A DNA stretch of 64,000 nucleotides from Sphingomonas sp. IC-11 (GCF_021043365.1 NZ_JAJNDU010000002.1:62001-126000), one strand, 5' to 3'; counted from the stretch's first letter, positions 42,645-52,628 are shown. Notes: generated by a model not told the origin, from the letters alone. Made by a program: numbers and translations.

Positions 42645-43432
42645 GGATCCCGTTCGCTCAGATTGACGCCTTTGCGGATCAGCCGTTTACCGGCAATCCG
42701 GCGGCAGTGATGCCTCTTTCCTCGTGGCTCGACGACGCTACGCTTCAGGCGATCGCGGCGGAAAACAACCTATCGGAAACGGCTTTTCTGGTCCCGTCCC
42801 AAGGCGAGGCTGACTTCGAATTGCGCTGGTTCACGCCGGCTGCCGAAGTGGCACTATGCGGGCACGCCACCCTGGCGAGCGGGCACTTCGTGCTCTCCTC
42901 CGACACTAGCCGGCACTCAGTTCGTTTTGTCACCCGCCAGGCGGGCGTGCTGGAAGTCACGCGTCGCGGGCCAGCGTATGAAATGGCGCTGCCCGCTTGG
43001 GCTCCAGAGCCGAAGCCGATGGACGATATCGTTGCTGCGCTAGGAGTGACGGCGCGCGAGACGCTGTGGCATGAAAAGGGATACGCCCTTGTCATCGTGG
43101 ACGACGAGGCAGCGGTGCGCGCAGCGGCGCCTGATGCCCGCGCGCTGAAGAGTTTAGGCCCGATCGTTCACATCGTGGCTGCGCCCGGTGAAACCGCGCA
43201 GGTGGTCAGTCGGGTCTTCACAGAGTATTTCGACATCCCGGAGGACCCCGTCACGGGATCCGCCCACGCGGTGATGGTGCCCTATTGGGCGCAGGTGATT
43301 GGAAGCGACACCTTTTCTGCATTCCAGGCGAGCGCGCGAGGTGGGCGGATCGGCTGTCGTCTGGATGGCGAACGTGTAGTGCTGACTGGTTCGTGTATTA
43401 CCATGATCGAGGGCACGTTCTTGTTGCCCTGA
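42641..43432 (+). CDS. PhzF-family isomerase-like protein
   Basis: A 263-residue protein with the PhzF opening MRIPFAQIDAFADQPFTGNPAAVMPL, the catalytic glutamate E46 in NNLSETAFL, RWFTPAAEVALCGHATLASG, and the late EDPVTGSAHAVMVPYW. Two alpha/beta halves are expected. PhzF catalyses an isomerisation in phenazine synthesis; no phenazine genes are present, so the substrate here is another, unknown compound. It starts within the CDF stop codon (ATGA). Confidence 0.9.
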   Translation: MRIPFAQIDAFADQPFTGNPAAVMPLSSWLDDATLQAIAAENNLSETAFLVPSQGEADFELRWFTPAAEVALCGHATLASGHFVLSSDTSRHSVRFVTRQAGVLEVTRRGPAYEMALPAWAPEPKPMDDIVAALGVTARETLWHEKGYALVIVDDEAAVRAAAPDARALKSLGPIVHIVAAPGETAQVVSRVFTEYFDIPEDPVTGSAHAVMVPYWAQVIGSDTFSAFQASARGGRIGCRLDGERVVLTGSCITMIEGTFLLP

Positions 43433-43485
43433 CGTTGGGCTGACGAACCGGCGTGCTGGCGTGCCTGTTGGTCGCCAGTCGGCCG

Positions 43486-44568
43486 TCAGGCCGCCAGCGC
43501 CGCGCTTTCCGTTTCGGCAATCCATCCACCTCCGAGAACGCGATCACCATCATACAATACCGCTGCCTGCCCCGGTGCGACTCCATATTCCGGCGCATCG
43601 AATATGAGGTGATCACCCCGCAACCGCGCCGGAACCGGCCGCGCCATGGAGCGAACCTTCGCGGTCAGCGGCCGATCCAGAGGTCCCAGGATGTTGAGAT
43701 CGGTCAGGCGAGCAACGCCGACCGCAAGCGCAGTGCGCGGGCCCACCACTACGCGGCGCGCTTCGGGCTCCAATCTGATGACGTACAGCGGTTCCGGCTG
43801 GCCGCCGATGTCGAGGCCGCGGCGCTGGCCGACGGTGTAGTGGATGATGCCGCTATGGCGGCCGAGAACACGCCCGCTCAGGTCTACGATCTCTCCCCCG
43901 TCAACGACCGTGGGACGCAGTTTCCGCACCAGGCCGGCATAATCACCGTCCGGAACAAAGCAGATGTCTTGGCTGTCAGGCTTCGCAGCAACGCCGAGCC
44001 CCAGTTCCGCGGCGATTGCACGCACGCGATCCTTGGGCATGCCGCCCAAGGGGAACCGTAGAAAATCAAGCTGGGCCCGGGTGGTCGCGAACAGGAAGTA
44101 ACTCTGATCGCGCGCGGGATCGATGGCGCGGTGCAGTTCTGGGCCGTCGGCGCCGATCAGGCGCCGGACATAATGGCCCGTCGCGAGGCAATCTGCCCCA
44201 AGATCGCGGGCAAGCGCGAACAGATCGGTGAATTTCGGCCCCATGTTGCACTGGACGCAGGGAATGGGGGTGCGGCCGGCCAGATATTCATCGGCGAAGC
44301 GATCGACCACCTGCGTGCGAAAGCTGCTTTCATGGTCAAATACGTAATGTGCGATGCCGAGTTGGTCGCATACCGCCCGTGCGTCCCGGATGTCGCGTCC
44401 GGCGCAGCAGGCGCCCGCGCGCGAGGTTGCTTCCCCGTGGTCGTACAGTTGCAAGGTGACGCCGATCGTTTCGGCGCCGCTCGCCTTGGCAAGAGCAGCT
44501 ACAACGGAACTGTCGACGCCGCCGGACATGGCGACGACGATGCGCCGTCCGGCAGCGCTGCCGGACAT
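43486..44568 (-). CDS. mnmA: tRNA-specific 2-thiouridylase
   Basis: A 360-residue enzyme with the PP-loop [13 protein letters not shown], the nucleophile cysteine in [11 protein letters not shown] and the persulfide cysteine in [13 protein letters not shown], plus [12 protein letters not shown]. It makes 2-thiouridine at position 34 of Lys, Glu and Gln tRNAs. The frame extends 16 codons upstream to ATG 44616; ATG 44568 (MSGSAAG), with GGTGA upstream, is used, but the longer start cannot be excluded. The N-terminal region [11 protein letters not shown] is typical. Confidence 0.93.
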   Translation of the reverse strand: MSGSAAGRRIVVAMSGGVDSSVVAALAKASGAETIGVTLQLYDHGEATSRAGACCAGRDIRDARAVCDQLGIAHYVFDHESSFRTQVVDRFADEYLAGRTPIPCVQCNMGPKFTDLFALARDLGADCLATGHYVRRLIGADGPELHRAIDPARDQSYFLFATTRAQLDFLRFPLGGMPKDRVRAIAAELGLGVAAKPDSQDICFVPDGDYAGLVRKLRPTVVDGGEIVDLSGRVLGRHSGIIHYTVGQRRGLDIGGQPEPLYVIRLEPEARRVVVGPRTALAVGVARLTDLNILGPLDRPLTAKVRSMARPVPARLRGDHLIFDAPEYGVAPGQAAVLYDGDRVLGGGWIAETESAALAA

Positions 44569-44720
44569 CTGGAAATCACCGATATCGATCACGGCGAGGC
44601 CGATAGCACATTTCATGTTGATGGTGAACGCGACGAACCGTCGCGAGCTTTACGGACCCTTCACTTCATGGCGCGTACAGGGGTGCTTCCGACGATGAAG
44701 CACGAGGGATCGGCCAAGGC

Positions 44721-44948
44721 GTGGATTTGAGTTTTGCCCTTTTTGACCGACGGGCCCCGTTGGTCGAGCTACCTAGCGACCTCGCGGTGCTGCTGGTGGA
44801 GATGACGGCGCGTCAGGCGGCGTCGCCGACGGCGACCATCTATGCCCGATCTGCAAGGGTGCGGCTCGACTCCCCTTTGTTTGCTCCCGTCGACGGGGCG
44901 TTCAACGGTTCTGTTGCGAAGGTGATGATGCAGTGGAAGGATGAGTGA
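44721..44948 (+). CDS. Short open frame before sciP, uncertain
   Basis: A 75-residue frame starting GTG after CCAAGGC. Codon third positions are mostly G or C, as in coding DNA here. The product, FALFDRRAPLVELPSDLAVLLVEMTARQAASPT, shows no motif or membrane segment. It is divergent from mnmA and about 100 bases before sciP. It may be a real small gene or chance. Confidence 0.35.
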   Translation: MDLSFALFDRRAPLVELPSDLAVLLVEMTARQAASPTATIYARSARVRLDSPLFAPVDGAFNGSVAKVMMQWKDE

Positions 44949-45049
44949 CCACCTGTTTACCGCGCATCGTTAATGCGCTTTCAGGCGGTAAGCGCACCGT
45001 AGTTTCATCAAGTGGAGAGGGGGCCCCCGCCCCGAACCGAGGTTAAGCC

Positions 45050-45349
45050 ATGATCGAGAACCAGAAAATTCGTCCGGCCCGCGTGATCGGCCCGCTCGGA
45101 GAGCCATTGACGCTCGACACCCTCCCGCCGCCGAACACCACGCGTTGGGTTGTCCGCCGCAAGGCCGAAGTCGTGGCGGCGGTGAACGGCGGGCTGCTGA
45201 CCGTTGATGAAGTGTGCAACCGCTACGGTTTGACGGTCGAGGAGTTTGCCAGCTGGCAGCGCGCGATCGACCGCTCGGGTATGCCCGGGCTACGGGTCAC
45301 GCGCATCCAGCACTACAAGTCCCTCTACGAGCGGCAGCAGAAGTTCTGA
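45050..45349 (+). CDS. sciP: SciP-type CtrA inhibitor (DUF1153)
   Basis: A 99-residue protein with the DUF1153/SciP sequence: GPLGEPLTLDTLPPPNTTRWVVRRKAEVVAAVNGGLLTVDEVCNRYGLTVEEFASWQRAIDRSG. The helix-turn-helix covers about residues 40-75. In Caulobacter SciP binds CtrA at its promoters and limits CtrA-dependent transcription in swarmer cells, restraining cell-cycle genes. The 5' region contains TTAC and TTAA near 44955-44972, but not with the spacing of a CtrA box. Confidence 0.92.
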   Translation: MIENQKIRPARVIGPLGEPLTLDTLPPPNTTRWVVRRKAEVVAAVNGGLLTVDEVCNRYGLTVEEFASWQRAIDRSGMPGLRVTRIQHYKSLYERQQKF

Positions 45350-45441
45350 GGGCGGGTTACGGGCCCGGAACAAATGTTGCGTGTCAAGAGTCTTTTCCCC
45401 AGCGCCCGGCCGTTCGGGCCGTTAACGCAGGGGAGTGAGTC

Positions 45442-45699
45442 ATGGGTATTATTCTCTGGTTGATCGTCGGCGGCGTGATTGGCTGGCTGGCCAGCATCAT
45501 CATGCGCACCGATGCTCAGCAAGGTATTTTTCTCAACATCGTCGTCGGCATCGTCGGCGCGTTCATTGGCGGCCTGATCATTTCGGGCGGTTCGATCAAC
45601 AGCGCGCCGCTGACGCTTACGTCGTTCCTGGTTTCGCTGCTTGGTGCGGTGATCCTGCTTGCGATTGTTAACCTCGCCCGTCGTGGTCGCGTTCGCTAA
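45442..45699 (+). CDS. GlsB/YeaQ/YmgE-family stress membrane protein
   Basis: An 85-residue protein with three glycine-rich hydrophobic segments: IILWLIVGGVIGWLASIIM, VVGIVGAFIGGLII, and FLVSLLGAVILLAIVNLARR. It matches the small GlsB/YeaQ/YmgE membrane protein family, often stress-induced. GGGGAGTG precedes the ATG. A GGAAC (45367-45371) in the upstream gap resembles the -35 of an EcfG stress promoter, but no good -10 follows. A strong terminator comes 22 bases after the stop. Confidence 0.88.
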   Translation: MGIILWLIVGGVIGWLASIIMRTDAQQGIFLNIVVGIVGAFIGGLIISGGSINSAPLTLTSFLVSLLGAVILLAIVNLARRGRVR

Positions 45700-45721
45700 G
45701 CGAATTGAGACTAGATAGAAC

Positions 45722-45755
45722 AACGGCCGCCCGAAAACGGGCGGCCGTTTTCTTT
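45722..45755 (+). terminator. Rho-independent terminator of the GlsB-family gene
   Basis: A 12-bp perfect stem (AACGGCCGCCCG at 45722-45733 with CGGGCGGCCGTT at 45738-45749), loop AAAA, followed by TTCTTT. Confidence 0.92.
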
Positions 45756-45797
45756 CGGCTAGTCTGACCGGGGCGTCAGGCCAGACTGCGATGATCG

Positions 45798-46526
45798 TTA
45801 TTTCAACAGGAAGCGCACCGTGACCGTCGCGCTAACATTGGTTTCCCCCGGCAGAACTTGCGTTTGTGCGTCGGACGCCATTTCGGCCCGCGCGTAAAGC
45901 ACTGGCGGGCGCGGGTTGTTGCCGCGGTCCTCGCCTGCCTCACCGATCGCAACGATGCGGTCAACCCGAAGCCCGGCCGCCTCAGCGTAAAGCGCAGCGC
46001 GCGCTCTGGCGCGCTTGACCGCCTCTACTCTGGCTGCGTCGAGTGCTGCTTCGGGATTGTCGATGGCCATCTGCGGCCCGTCGATCTGATTGGCGCCTGC
46101 CTTCACCAGCGCATCAAGCACCGCGCCGCTCTTTGCCACATCACGAAACTTCACGGAAACAGTGTTCGACGCCTGGTATCCGGTGATGGCCGGCGGCTGG
46201 TTCTCGCCGTAGCGATATTGTGGAGAAAGGCCGACATTGGCGGTCATGATGTCTCGAGCGGCCACACCTGCGGCGCGAAGCGCGGCAACCACGCGTTCCA
46301 TCCGGCTCGCATTGTCTGCAAGAGCTGCCGCCGCAGTCGGCGATTGCGTAACGACGCCGGCGCGGACCGTCGCCACATCGGGCACCCGCGACACCTCTCC
46401 AGTTGCAACCACGTCCAGCACGGTCGCCTCCGGCAGGATCGGCACCGCTGCCGTGGATTGCGCTGCAGCAGGCAAGGCCACCGGAATGAGGGCGGCCAGA
46501 GCAAGTGTGGCAATCGTGTAACGCAT
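45798..46526 (-). CDS. SIMPL domain-containing exported protein (DUF541)
   Basis: A 242-residue protein with a signal peptide (ALAALIPVALPAAAQS) and a SIMPL/DUF541 body: LDVVATGEVSRVPDVATVRAGVVTQSPTAAAALADNASRMERVVAALRAAGVAARDI, then YRYGENQPPAITGYQASNTVSVKFRDV, and VEAVKRARARAALYAEAAGLRVDRIVAIGEAG. Family members form periplasmic rings or bind proteins in stress response. Its C-terminal strand VSATVTVRFLLK is typical. Confidence 0.88.
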   Translation of the reverse strand: MRYTIATLALAALIPVALPAAAQSTAAVPILPEATVLDVVATGEVSRVPDVATVRAGVVTQSPTAAAALADNASRMERVVAALRAAGVAARDIMTANVGLSPQYRYGENQPPAITGYQASNTVSVKFRDVAKSGAVLDALVKAGANQIDGPQMAIDNPEAALDAARVEAVKRARARAALYAEAAGLRVDRIVAIGEAGEDRGNNPRPPVLYARAEMASDAQTQVLPGETNVSATVTVRFLLK

Positions 46527-46740
46527 CGTCCGAAATCTCCGGTTTGGAACGGTTGGGCCCTAGTGCAGACCGATTGATCAACGCAGGCTGAACGGCTCGC
46601 CGCTTGCCGCGCCCCGTCGAATCTGCCATGCGGCATTGGGGCAAAACCGGTGCTTGAGCCCGGTGACTTATTCATATAACACAGCTGCAGATCAATGTAG
46701 TGCCGGTTGCCGCAAGCCGCCGGAGCGGGATGTAGGGCGC

Positions 46741-47922
46741 ATGAATTATCAAACGGGCGGGTTGAGTGGGGAGACCGTTTTGATCGAGGCGCCGGATGAT
46801 CCCGTCGCCCGCCGGCGGCGCCGCATTCTCGTAATCGCGCTAGTCGCCGCCGTCGTGATTGCCCTGGGCGCCTTCTTCTTCACGCGCGGCGGCGAGAAGC
46901 CGGCTGCGGCTAGCGCTGCCTCGGATCAAGCGCCTCGTGTGACAGTCGTTGTTCCCGGGAGCGGGGCGGTTGCGCGCACGATCAACGCGAACGGCACGCT
47001 GGCGGCTCGTCGTGAGATGCCCGTTGGCGTGGCAGGCGAGGGCGGCATGGTCACGCGTGTGCTGGTGGAGCCGGGGCAGTGGGTGCAGGCGGGACAGGTG
47101 CTGGCGCTGGTCGACCGTTCGGTCCAGACCCAGACGGCGCAGAGTTTGGCCGCTCAGGTGAACGTCGCCCAGGCAGATCTGACCTTGGCACAGGCAGAGT
47201 TGCAGCGCGCCCAGCAGCTAGTTGACCGTGGCTTTATCAGCCAGGCGGACGTGCAGCGCCGCATTGCGACCCGCGATGCGGCGGCCGCACGCCTGAAGGT
47301 TGCGGCTGCTTCTGCCGCCGAGCAACGCGCACGCAACCAGCGCTTGGACATCCGCGCGCCTGCTGCCGGTCTGGTCCTCACTCGTCAGGTCGAGCCGGGC
47401 CAGATTATCAGCTCAGCGTCGGGCACGCTCTTCCGCATGGCCAAGGGCGGGGAACTGGAAATGCGCGCCCAGTTGCCGGAGGATGATCTGGCGGCGCTGC
47501 CGGTTGGCGCGCGCGCGATGGTAACGCCGGTAGGCAGCGATCGCTCCTTCGAGGGCCAGGTGTGGCAAGTTTCGCCAGTCATCGATCCGCAGACCCGTCA
47601 GGGAATCGCGCGGATCGCGCTGCGCTATGATCCGGCGCTTCGCCCGGGTGGCTTCGCATCGGCGGTGATCGTCGGCGGGGATGCCAGCATGCCTGGCCTG
47701 CCGCAGTCTGCAATCCTTAGCGACGAAAAGGGCAATTTCGTCTATGTCGTCGACAAGGACAATGTCGTGCGTCGTCGTGATGTGCGCCTTGGCACGGTCA
47801 GCGATAACTCGGTTGCGATCGCGTCCGGGCTCGACGGCAGCGAACGTGTGGTGGTTTCCGCAGGCGCATTCCTGAACCCCGGGCAGAAGATCGCCCCGGT
47901 TCTCGGCAAGCCGGGAGAGTGA
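46741..47922 (+). CDS. RND efflux periplasmic adaptor (membrane fusion protein)
   Basis: A 393-residue MFP/HlyD-type adaptor. Residues 28-45 (ILVIALVAAVVIALGAFFF) anchor it in the inner membrane. The lipoyl domain is around GQWVQAGQVLALVD, a coiled-coil hairpin (QAELQRAQQLVDRGFISQADVQRRIATRDAAAARL) follows, then beta-barrel and membrane-proximal domains ending RRRDVRLGTVSDNSVAI. It bridges the pump to an outer-membrane factor, which is not encoded here. The pump gene starts 4 bases after its stop codon. Confidence 0.92.
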   Translation: MNYQTGGLSGETVLIEAPDDPVARRRRRILVIALVAAVVIALGAFFFTRGGEKPAAASAASDQAPRVTVVVPGSGAVARTINANGTLAARREMPVGVAGEGGMVTRVLVEPGQWVQAGQVLALVDRSVQTQTAQSLAAQVNVAQADLTLAQAELQRAQQLVDRGFISQADVQRRIATRDAAAARLKVAAASAAEQRARNQRLDIRAPAAGLVLTRQVEPGQIISSASGTLFRMAKGGELEMRAQLPEDDLAALPVGARAMVTPVGSDRSFEGQVWQVSPVIDPQTRQGIARIALRYDPALRPGGFASAVIVGGDASMPGLPQSAILSDEKGNFVYVVDKDNVVRRRDVRLGTVSDNSVAIASGLDGSERVVVSAGAFLNPGQKIAPVLGKPGE

Positions 47923-47926
47923 CGGC

Positions 47927-50900
47927 ATGAACTTCCGCAACATTTCGGCCTGGTCGATCCGAAATCCGGTTCCGATTATCGTTCTGTTCGTGATCCTGAC
48001 GGTCGCCGGCATCGTCAGCTTCATTCGCATGGACATCAACCGGGAGCCGGACATCGATTTCCCGGCCGTTGCGGTTGAGATCACACAGCCGGGTGCGGCG
48101 CCCAGCGAATTGGAAACCCAGGTCACGCAGCGCGTCGAGGCGGCCGTGCGAACCGTGGAAGGCGTGGACGAACTGCAATCCTTCGTTAGCGAGGGCAATT
48201 CCACGACTATGGTGCAGCTCGACATCGGAACGCCGGTGGACCGGGCAGTCAACGAAGTACGGGATGCCGTAACCCAGATCAGGTCGAACCTGCCCGAAGG
48301 CATTCTTGAACCGCAGATCAGCCGCGTGAAGATCAACGACGATGATCTTGGCAGCTATTCGGCGATCGCTACCGACATGACGGTGGAACAGCTCAGCTGG
48401 TACATCGACAACACCGTCACCAAGGAATTGCTGTCGATTGAGGGCATGGGCGGCGTCGAGCGGAATGGCGGTGTCGATCGCGAAATACGCGTGATCCTCG
48501 ATCCGGCGAAGCTCGCGGCTTACGGTTTGACAGCGACGCAGATCAACCAGCAGCTGCGGCAGGTAAACCTGAACGCAGCCGGCGGCCGCGCCGAAGTCGC
48601 GGGCGCAGAGCAGTCAGTTCGCGTACTCGGCAACGCAAGAGACGCCTATGATCTGGGCGAGACACAGATCATCGCCGGCAACGGCCGCACCATCAAGCTT
48701 AGCGCGGTCGCCACCGTACGCGACTTGTATGCCGAGCAGCGCACGGCAGCGGGCGTGGACGGCAAGCCGGTCATCACTTTCGATTTCAAACGCGCGAAGG
48801 GCTATTCGGAAGTTACCGTCTTCCGTGAGGCACAGAAAAAGCTGGCGGAGCTGGAAAAGCGCAATCCGCAGGTCAAGTTCCAGTTGCGGATCGACGGCTC
48901 CAAATATGCGGTCGAGCAATATAAGAGCGCCATTCACGCGATGATTGAGGGCGCGGTGCTCGCCGTCTTCATCGTGTTCCTGTTCCTGCGCGACAAGCGA
49001 GCGACCTTCATCTCCGCGCTCGCCATTCCGCTCTCGGCCGTCCCGGCCTTCTGGTTCATGGACCTGATGGGCTTTTCGCTGAACAGCATGACGCTGCTTG
49101 CATTGAGCCTCGTTGCCGGTGTGCTGGTCGATGACGCGATCGTGGAGATTGAGAACATCGTCCGCCATATGCGCATGGGTAAATCGGCCTATCAGGCGTC
49201 GATCGATGCTGCGGACGAGATCGGCCTTGCCGTGCTGGCGACCACGATGGCAATCGTCGCGGTGTTCCTGCCAGTGGGCTTGATGCCGGGCGTTTCCGGG
49301 CAGTTCTTCAAGAACTTCGGCCTAACGGTCGTCGTGGCAGTGCTGATGAGCCTTGCCGTGGCTCGCATGATCACGCCTATGATCGCGGCCTATTTCCTGA
49401 AATCCGCCGGGCCGGAGTCACACGGCGAAGGCCGCCTCATGGATCTTTATATGGGCGTCCTGCGCTGGACGCTCGATCCGGGTAAGTCGCTGGCCGTTCG
49501 GGCGCGTGGCGGCATTCGGCGCGTCACCGGCTACCTCCATGATCACCGCATATGGACGGTCGGTATTGGCGGCCTCGCCTTCGTGCTCACCGTGCTGGGC
49601 TTCGCAAGCCTGCCGATGCAGTTCCAGCCCTCCGTTGACCAGGAGCGTTCCACTGTCACCATCACCATGGCGCCGGGAGCCACACTGGCGCAGACTCAGC
49701 GGGTGGTGAACGAGGTCTACGACCTGCTCAGCCAGCAACCGGAAGTGGACACGACCTATACGCGAACTTTCGTGGGCAATGGCCGCGTCACCGTTCAGTT
49801 CAAGGAAAAACCGAGCCTGAACGATCGTATCGGCGCCATTTTCGGCAAGGATATCGGTGACAAGCGGCAGAAGACCTCGACGGAGTTCGAGCGTGCGCTC
49901 GCGCCGGCCCTGGCGAAGATCCCCGACGCACGGGTCAACTTCCAATCGCAGTTCGGCTGGGGCGACAACAACCGGGACGTGTCTGTTACGTTAGGTAGCG
50001 ATGATCCGGTGTTGTTGCGGCAAACGGCGGACACGATCGTTCGCGACATGGCGAAGATCCCCGGCTTCCTCGCGCCGCGCATCGCCGGCGATCTCAATCG
50101 ACCGGAAATCGTGATCAAGCCGCGGCTCGATCTCGCTGCGGATCTAGGTGTGACGACTAGTGCGCTGTCCAATGCGATCCGGATCGCGACCCTTGGCGAC
50201 ATCGATCAGAACAGCGCGCGGTTCTCGCTGAACGATCGACAGATTCCGATCCGCGTCGCCTTCGACCAATCATCACGCACCCGAATGGCGACCATCCGCA
50301 ACCTGCCGGTGCCGACGCAAAATGGCGGGTCGGTGCCCTTGTCGGTCGTTGCAGACATCGGTTTCGGTTCTGGTCCCACCAAGATCAACCGGCTCAATCA
50401 GCAACGTCAGCTCACGATCGGGGCGGATCTCGCTCCGGGTCTGATCCTGTCGGATGCGATGAAGCAGGTGAGCCAGCTGCCCTCGATGAAGAACCTGCCG
50501 CTGGGCGTGCAGCAGATGAGCGTTGGCCAGGCCAAGTGGCAGATGGAGATGCTGATCAACTTCGTTATCGCGGTGGTGGCGGGCGTGTTCCTCGTTTTCT
50601 CCGTTCTGGTGTTGCTGTACCGCCGCTTGCTCCCACCCTTGGTGAACATGGGGTCGCTGCTGCTTGCGCCTCTGGGCGGCGTGATTGCGCTCATCATTAC
50701 CGGCCACCCGCTCTCCATGCCGGTGTTCATCGGCTTACTGATGTTGCTCGGCATTGTTGCGAAGAACTCGATTCTGCTGATCGACTTCGCGCTGGAGGAA
50801 ATGCACGCGGGCGTGCCGATCTATGATGCGGTGGTTGATGCCGGGCACAAGCGCGCGCAGCCGATCGTTATGACCACGGTTGCAATGGTCGCGGGCATGG

Positions 50901-51193
50901 TGCCAACGGCGCTTGCACTGACTGGTGACGGTGCCTGGCGAGCGCCGATGGGCATCGTCGTGATTGGTGGCCTCATCGTCTCCACCCTGCTGACGCTTCT
51001 GATCGTGCCGGCATCGTTCAGCCTGTCGATCGGCATCGAGCGCCGCGTGGGGCCGTGGCTGGGTCGAAAGCTGCTCACGTACCAGCCCGGCGACGATGGT
51101 GTGCCCGCGATCGATCACGCGGCGACGGGCGGCTCGCTACCGCCGCCGCCTGGACGTATTGGCTATCGCGACGGCGACGTTCCCGCGGAATGA
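47927..51193 (+). CDS. RND efflux pump permease (AcrB/HAE1-type)
   Basis: A 1088-residue inner-membrane pump with the twelve-helix RND layout: first helix PVPIIVLFVILTVAGIVSFI, a large periplasmic loop, helix IV VLVDDAIVEIENIVRHM carrying the conserved aspartate pair used for proton relay, and a second half with FIGLLMLLGIVAKNSILLIDFALEEM. It would export drugs, dyes or other toxic compounds with the adaptor encoded upstream. A hydrophilic extension of about 20 residues ends the protein. Confidence 0.93.
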   Translation: MNFRNISAWSIRNPVPIIVLFVILTVAGIVSFIRMDINREPDIDFPAVAVEITQPGAAPSELETQVTQRVEAAVRTVEGVDELQSFVSEGNSTTMVQLDIGTPVDRAVNEVRDAVTQIRSNLPEGILEPQISRVKINDDDLGSYSAIATDMTVEQLSWYIDNTVTKELLSIEGMGGVERNGGVDREIRVILDPAKLAAYGLTATQINQQLRQVNLNAAGGRAEVAGAEQSVRVLGNARDAYDLGETQIIAGNGRTIKLSAVATVRDLYAEQRTAAGVDGKPVITFDFKRAKGYSEVTVFREAQKKLAELEKRNPQVKFQLRIDGSKYAVEQYKSAIHAMIEGAVLAVFIVFLFLRDKRATFISALAIPLSAVPAFWFMDLMGFSLNSMTLLALSLVAGVLVDDAIVEIENIVRHMRMGKSAYQASIDAADEIGLAVLATTMAIVAVFLPVGLMPGVSGQFFKNFGLTVVVAVLMSLAVARMITPMIAAYFLKSAGPESHGEGRLMDLYMGVLRWTLDPGKSLAVRARGGIRRVTGYLHDHRIWTVGIGGLAFVLTVLGFASLPMQFQPSVDQERSTVTITMAPGATLAQTQRVVNEVYDLLSQQPEVDTTYTRTFVGNGRVTVQFKEKPSLNDRIGAIFGKDIGDKRQKTSTEFERALAPALAKIPDARVNFQSQFGWGDNNRDVSVTLGSDDPVLLRQTADTIVRDMAKIPGFLAPRIAGDLNRPEIVIKPRLDLAADLGVTTSALSNAIRIATLGDIDQNSARFSLNDRQIPIRVAFDQSSRTRMATIRNLPVPTQNGGSVPLSVVADIGFGSGPTKINRLNQQRQLTIGADLAPGLILSDAMKQVSQLPSMKNLPLGVQQMSVGQAKWQMEMLINFVIAVVAGVFLVFSVLVLLYRRLLPPLVNMGSLLLAPLGGVIALIITGHPLSMPVFIGLLMLLGIVAKNSILLIDFALEEMHAGVPIYDAVVDAGHKRAQPIVMTTVAMVAGMVPTALALTGDGAWRAPMGIVVIGGLIVSTLLTLLIVPASFSLSIGIERRVGPWLGRKLLTYQPGDDGVPAIDHAATGGSLPPPPGRIGYRDGDVPAE

Positions 51194-51198
51194 CGCTT

Positions 51199-51226
51199 GA
51201 ACAAACCCCCGCCTGGGGGATTGTTC
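51199..51226 (+). other. Hairpin directly before the DUF445 start codon
   Basis: GAACAA-A-CCCCC, loop GCCT, GGGGG-A-TTGTTC: an 11-bp stem with one A-A mismatch. It ends 4 bases before the ATG at 51231 and holds the only Shine-Dalgarno-like GGGGG inside its 3' arm. It also lies just after the RND pump stop codon, so it could act as a weak terminator or restrict translation of the next gene. Confidence 0.5.
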
Positions 51227-51230
51227 GGGC

Positions 51231-52496
51231 ATGATCCCTGTTGCGCTACGGCGCCCCTCGCCGACCAGTGCGCCCGTCGGGCTCGTGCGCATGCGCGTGA
51301 TCGCAACGGGAATGCTGATCGTCATGGCGGCGGCATTCCTGTTGGCGCGGGCACTTGATCACGTTCATCCCGCCTGGGGCTTTGTTCGAGCGTTCGCGGA
51401 AGCCGCGATGGTCGGCGGCTTGGCCGATTGGTTTGCCGTAACGGCGCTTTTCCGTCACCCGCTCGGTCTGCCGATCCCGCACACCGCCATCATCCCGCGA
51501 AACAAGGACCGGATCGGCGACCAGCTCGCCACGTTCCTGCGGGACTATTTCCTTATTCCGGTGGTGGTCGCACGCCGCATGCGGCGAATGGACGTGGCGA
51601 GCGCTGCTGGTCGCTGGCTTGCGAGTCCCTCGGCGGGCAGCCGGCGTGTCACCCGCGGCGCCTCCCGCTTGGCAGTGGAGGTGCTCCAGGCCCTCGATCA
51701 GGAACGGCTCGGGGGAATGGTGCGCGGGGCAATGGTTCAGCAGGTCCGGCGGATCGAACTGTCGCCGCTGCTGGGGCGCGCGCTCGAGGCTGCTATGGCA
51801 GAGAGCCGGCATCAGCCGATCCTCGACGGGATCGTTCGATGGGCAGGAAGAGTGCTGGAGGCGAACCAACAGGTCGTGCGCAACATGGTGCATGAGCGTG
51901 CCGGCACCATCCTGCGCTGGACCGGGCTCGACGAGACGATTGCAAACAAGATCATCGATGGGCTGGACAAGATGCTGGCCGACATGGCCGAGCAACCCGA
52001 TCACCCGCTGCGTGCCAAGGCGGAGGAGGGGTTGGCGACGCTTGCCCGCGATCTCCAGCACAAGCTGGAGATGCAGGAGCGAGTGGAGGCATTGAAGCTC
52101 GCTTTGCTCGAGAATCCGGCCATGCAAAGCTGGATCAACGGCCTGTGGGAACAGGCGCGACATGCGATGCTGCGCGCCGCGCGTGATCCCGAGCGGCTTC
52201 TGTCTGGCGGTATCGGCGACATGCTTCGTCAGCTGGGACAAACGCTGGAAGACGATGCGCGGCTTCGTAACACCTTGAACCGCTATGTTCGCCGCGTCGC
52301 GGTGGGAACGGCCGCGGATTATGGCGATGTGATCGTGGGCCTTGTGTCGGAGACGGTGCGCGGATGGGATGCGCAGACGATCACACAGCGCCTGGAACAT
52401 TCGGTGGGCAAGGACCTCCAGTTCATCAGGATCAACGGGACGCTTGTAGGCGGCGCAGTCGGCCTGGCCATCCATTCAGTCGACGTGCTGCTCTAG
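51231..52496 (+). CDS. DUF445 (YjiN-like) membrane protein
   Basis: A 421-residue protein of the DUF445 family: an N-terminal membrane segment (RVIATGMLIVMAAAFLLARAL), the conserved AFAEAAMVGGLADWFAVTALFRHPLGLPIPHTAIIPRNKDRIGDQLATFLRDYF, a long helical middle, and a C-terminal segment FIRINGTLVGGAVGLAIHSVDVLL that re-enters the membrane. Function is not established; such proteins occur beside envelope genes. A hairpin abuts its start codon. Confidence 0.88.
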   Translation: MIPVALRRPSPTSAPVGLVRMRVIATGMLIVMAAAFLLARALDHVHPAWGFVRAFAEAAMVGGLADWFAVTALFRHPLGLPIPHTAIIPRNKDRIGDQLATFLRDYFLIPVVVARRMRRMDVASAAGRWLASPSAGSRRVTRGASRLAVEVLQALDQERLGGMVRGAMVQQVRRIELSPLLGRALEAAMAESRHQPILDGIVRWAGRVLEANQQVVRNMVHERAGTILRWTGLDETIANKIIDGLDKMLADMAEQPDHPLRAKAEEGLATLARDLQHKLEMQERVEALKLALLENPAMQSWINGLWEQARHAMLRAARDPERLLSGGIGDMLRQLGQTLEDDARLRNTLNRYVRRVAVGTAADYGDVIVGLVSETVRGWDAQTITQRLEHSVGKDLQFIRINGTLVGGAVGLAIHSVDVLL

Positions 52497-52628
52497 GACG
52501 CTGCTTAGAGATGCGGGCGACCAAAGCTTGGTTTGCGCTCGCCGGCCGCCGCATGACGTTCATGCAACAACCGGACGCACTGTACGTTCGTCTTGCCGAG
52601 CTGCGGAGTTTTCCGCAAAGGGTGGGGG

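Noticed and set aside
44950..45049. CtrA-binding box (TTAA-N7-TTAA) before sciP
   Set aside because: TTAC and TTAA occur but nine bases apart, and no second full half-site is present.
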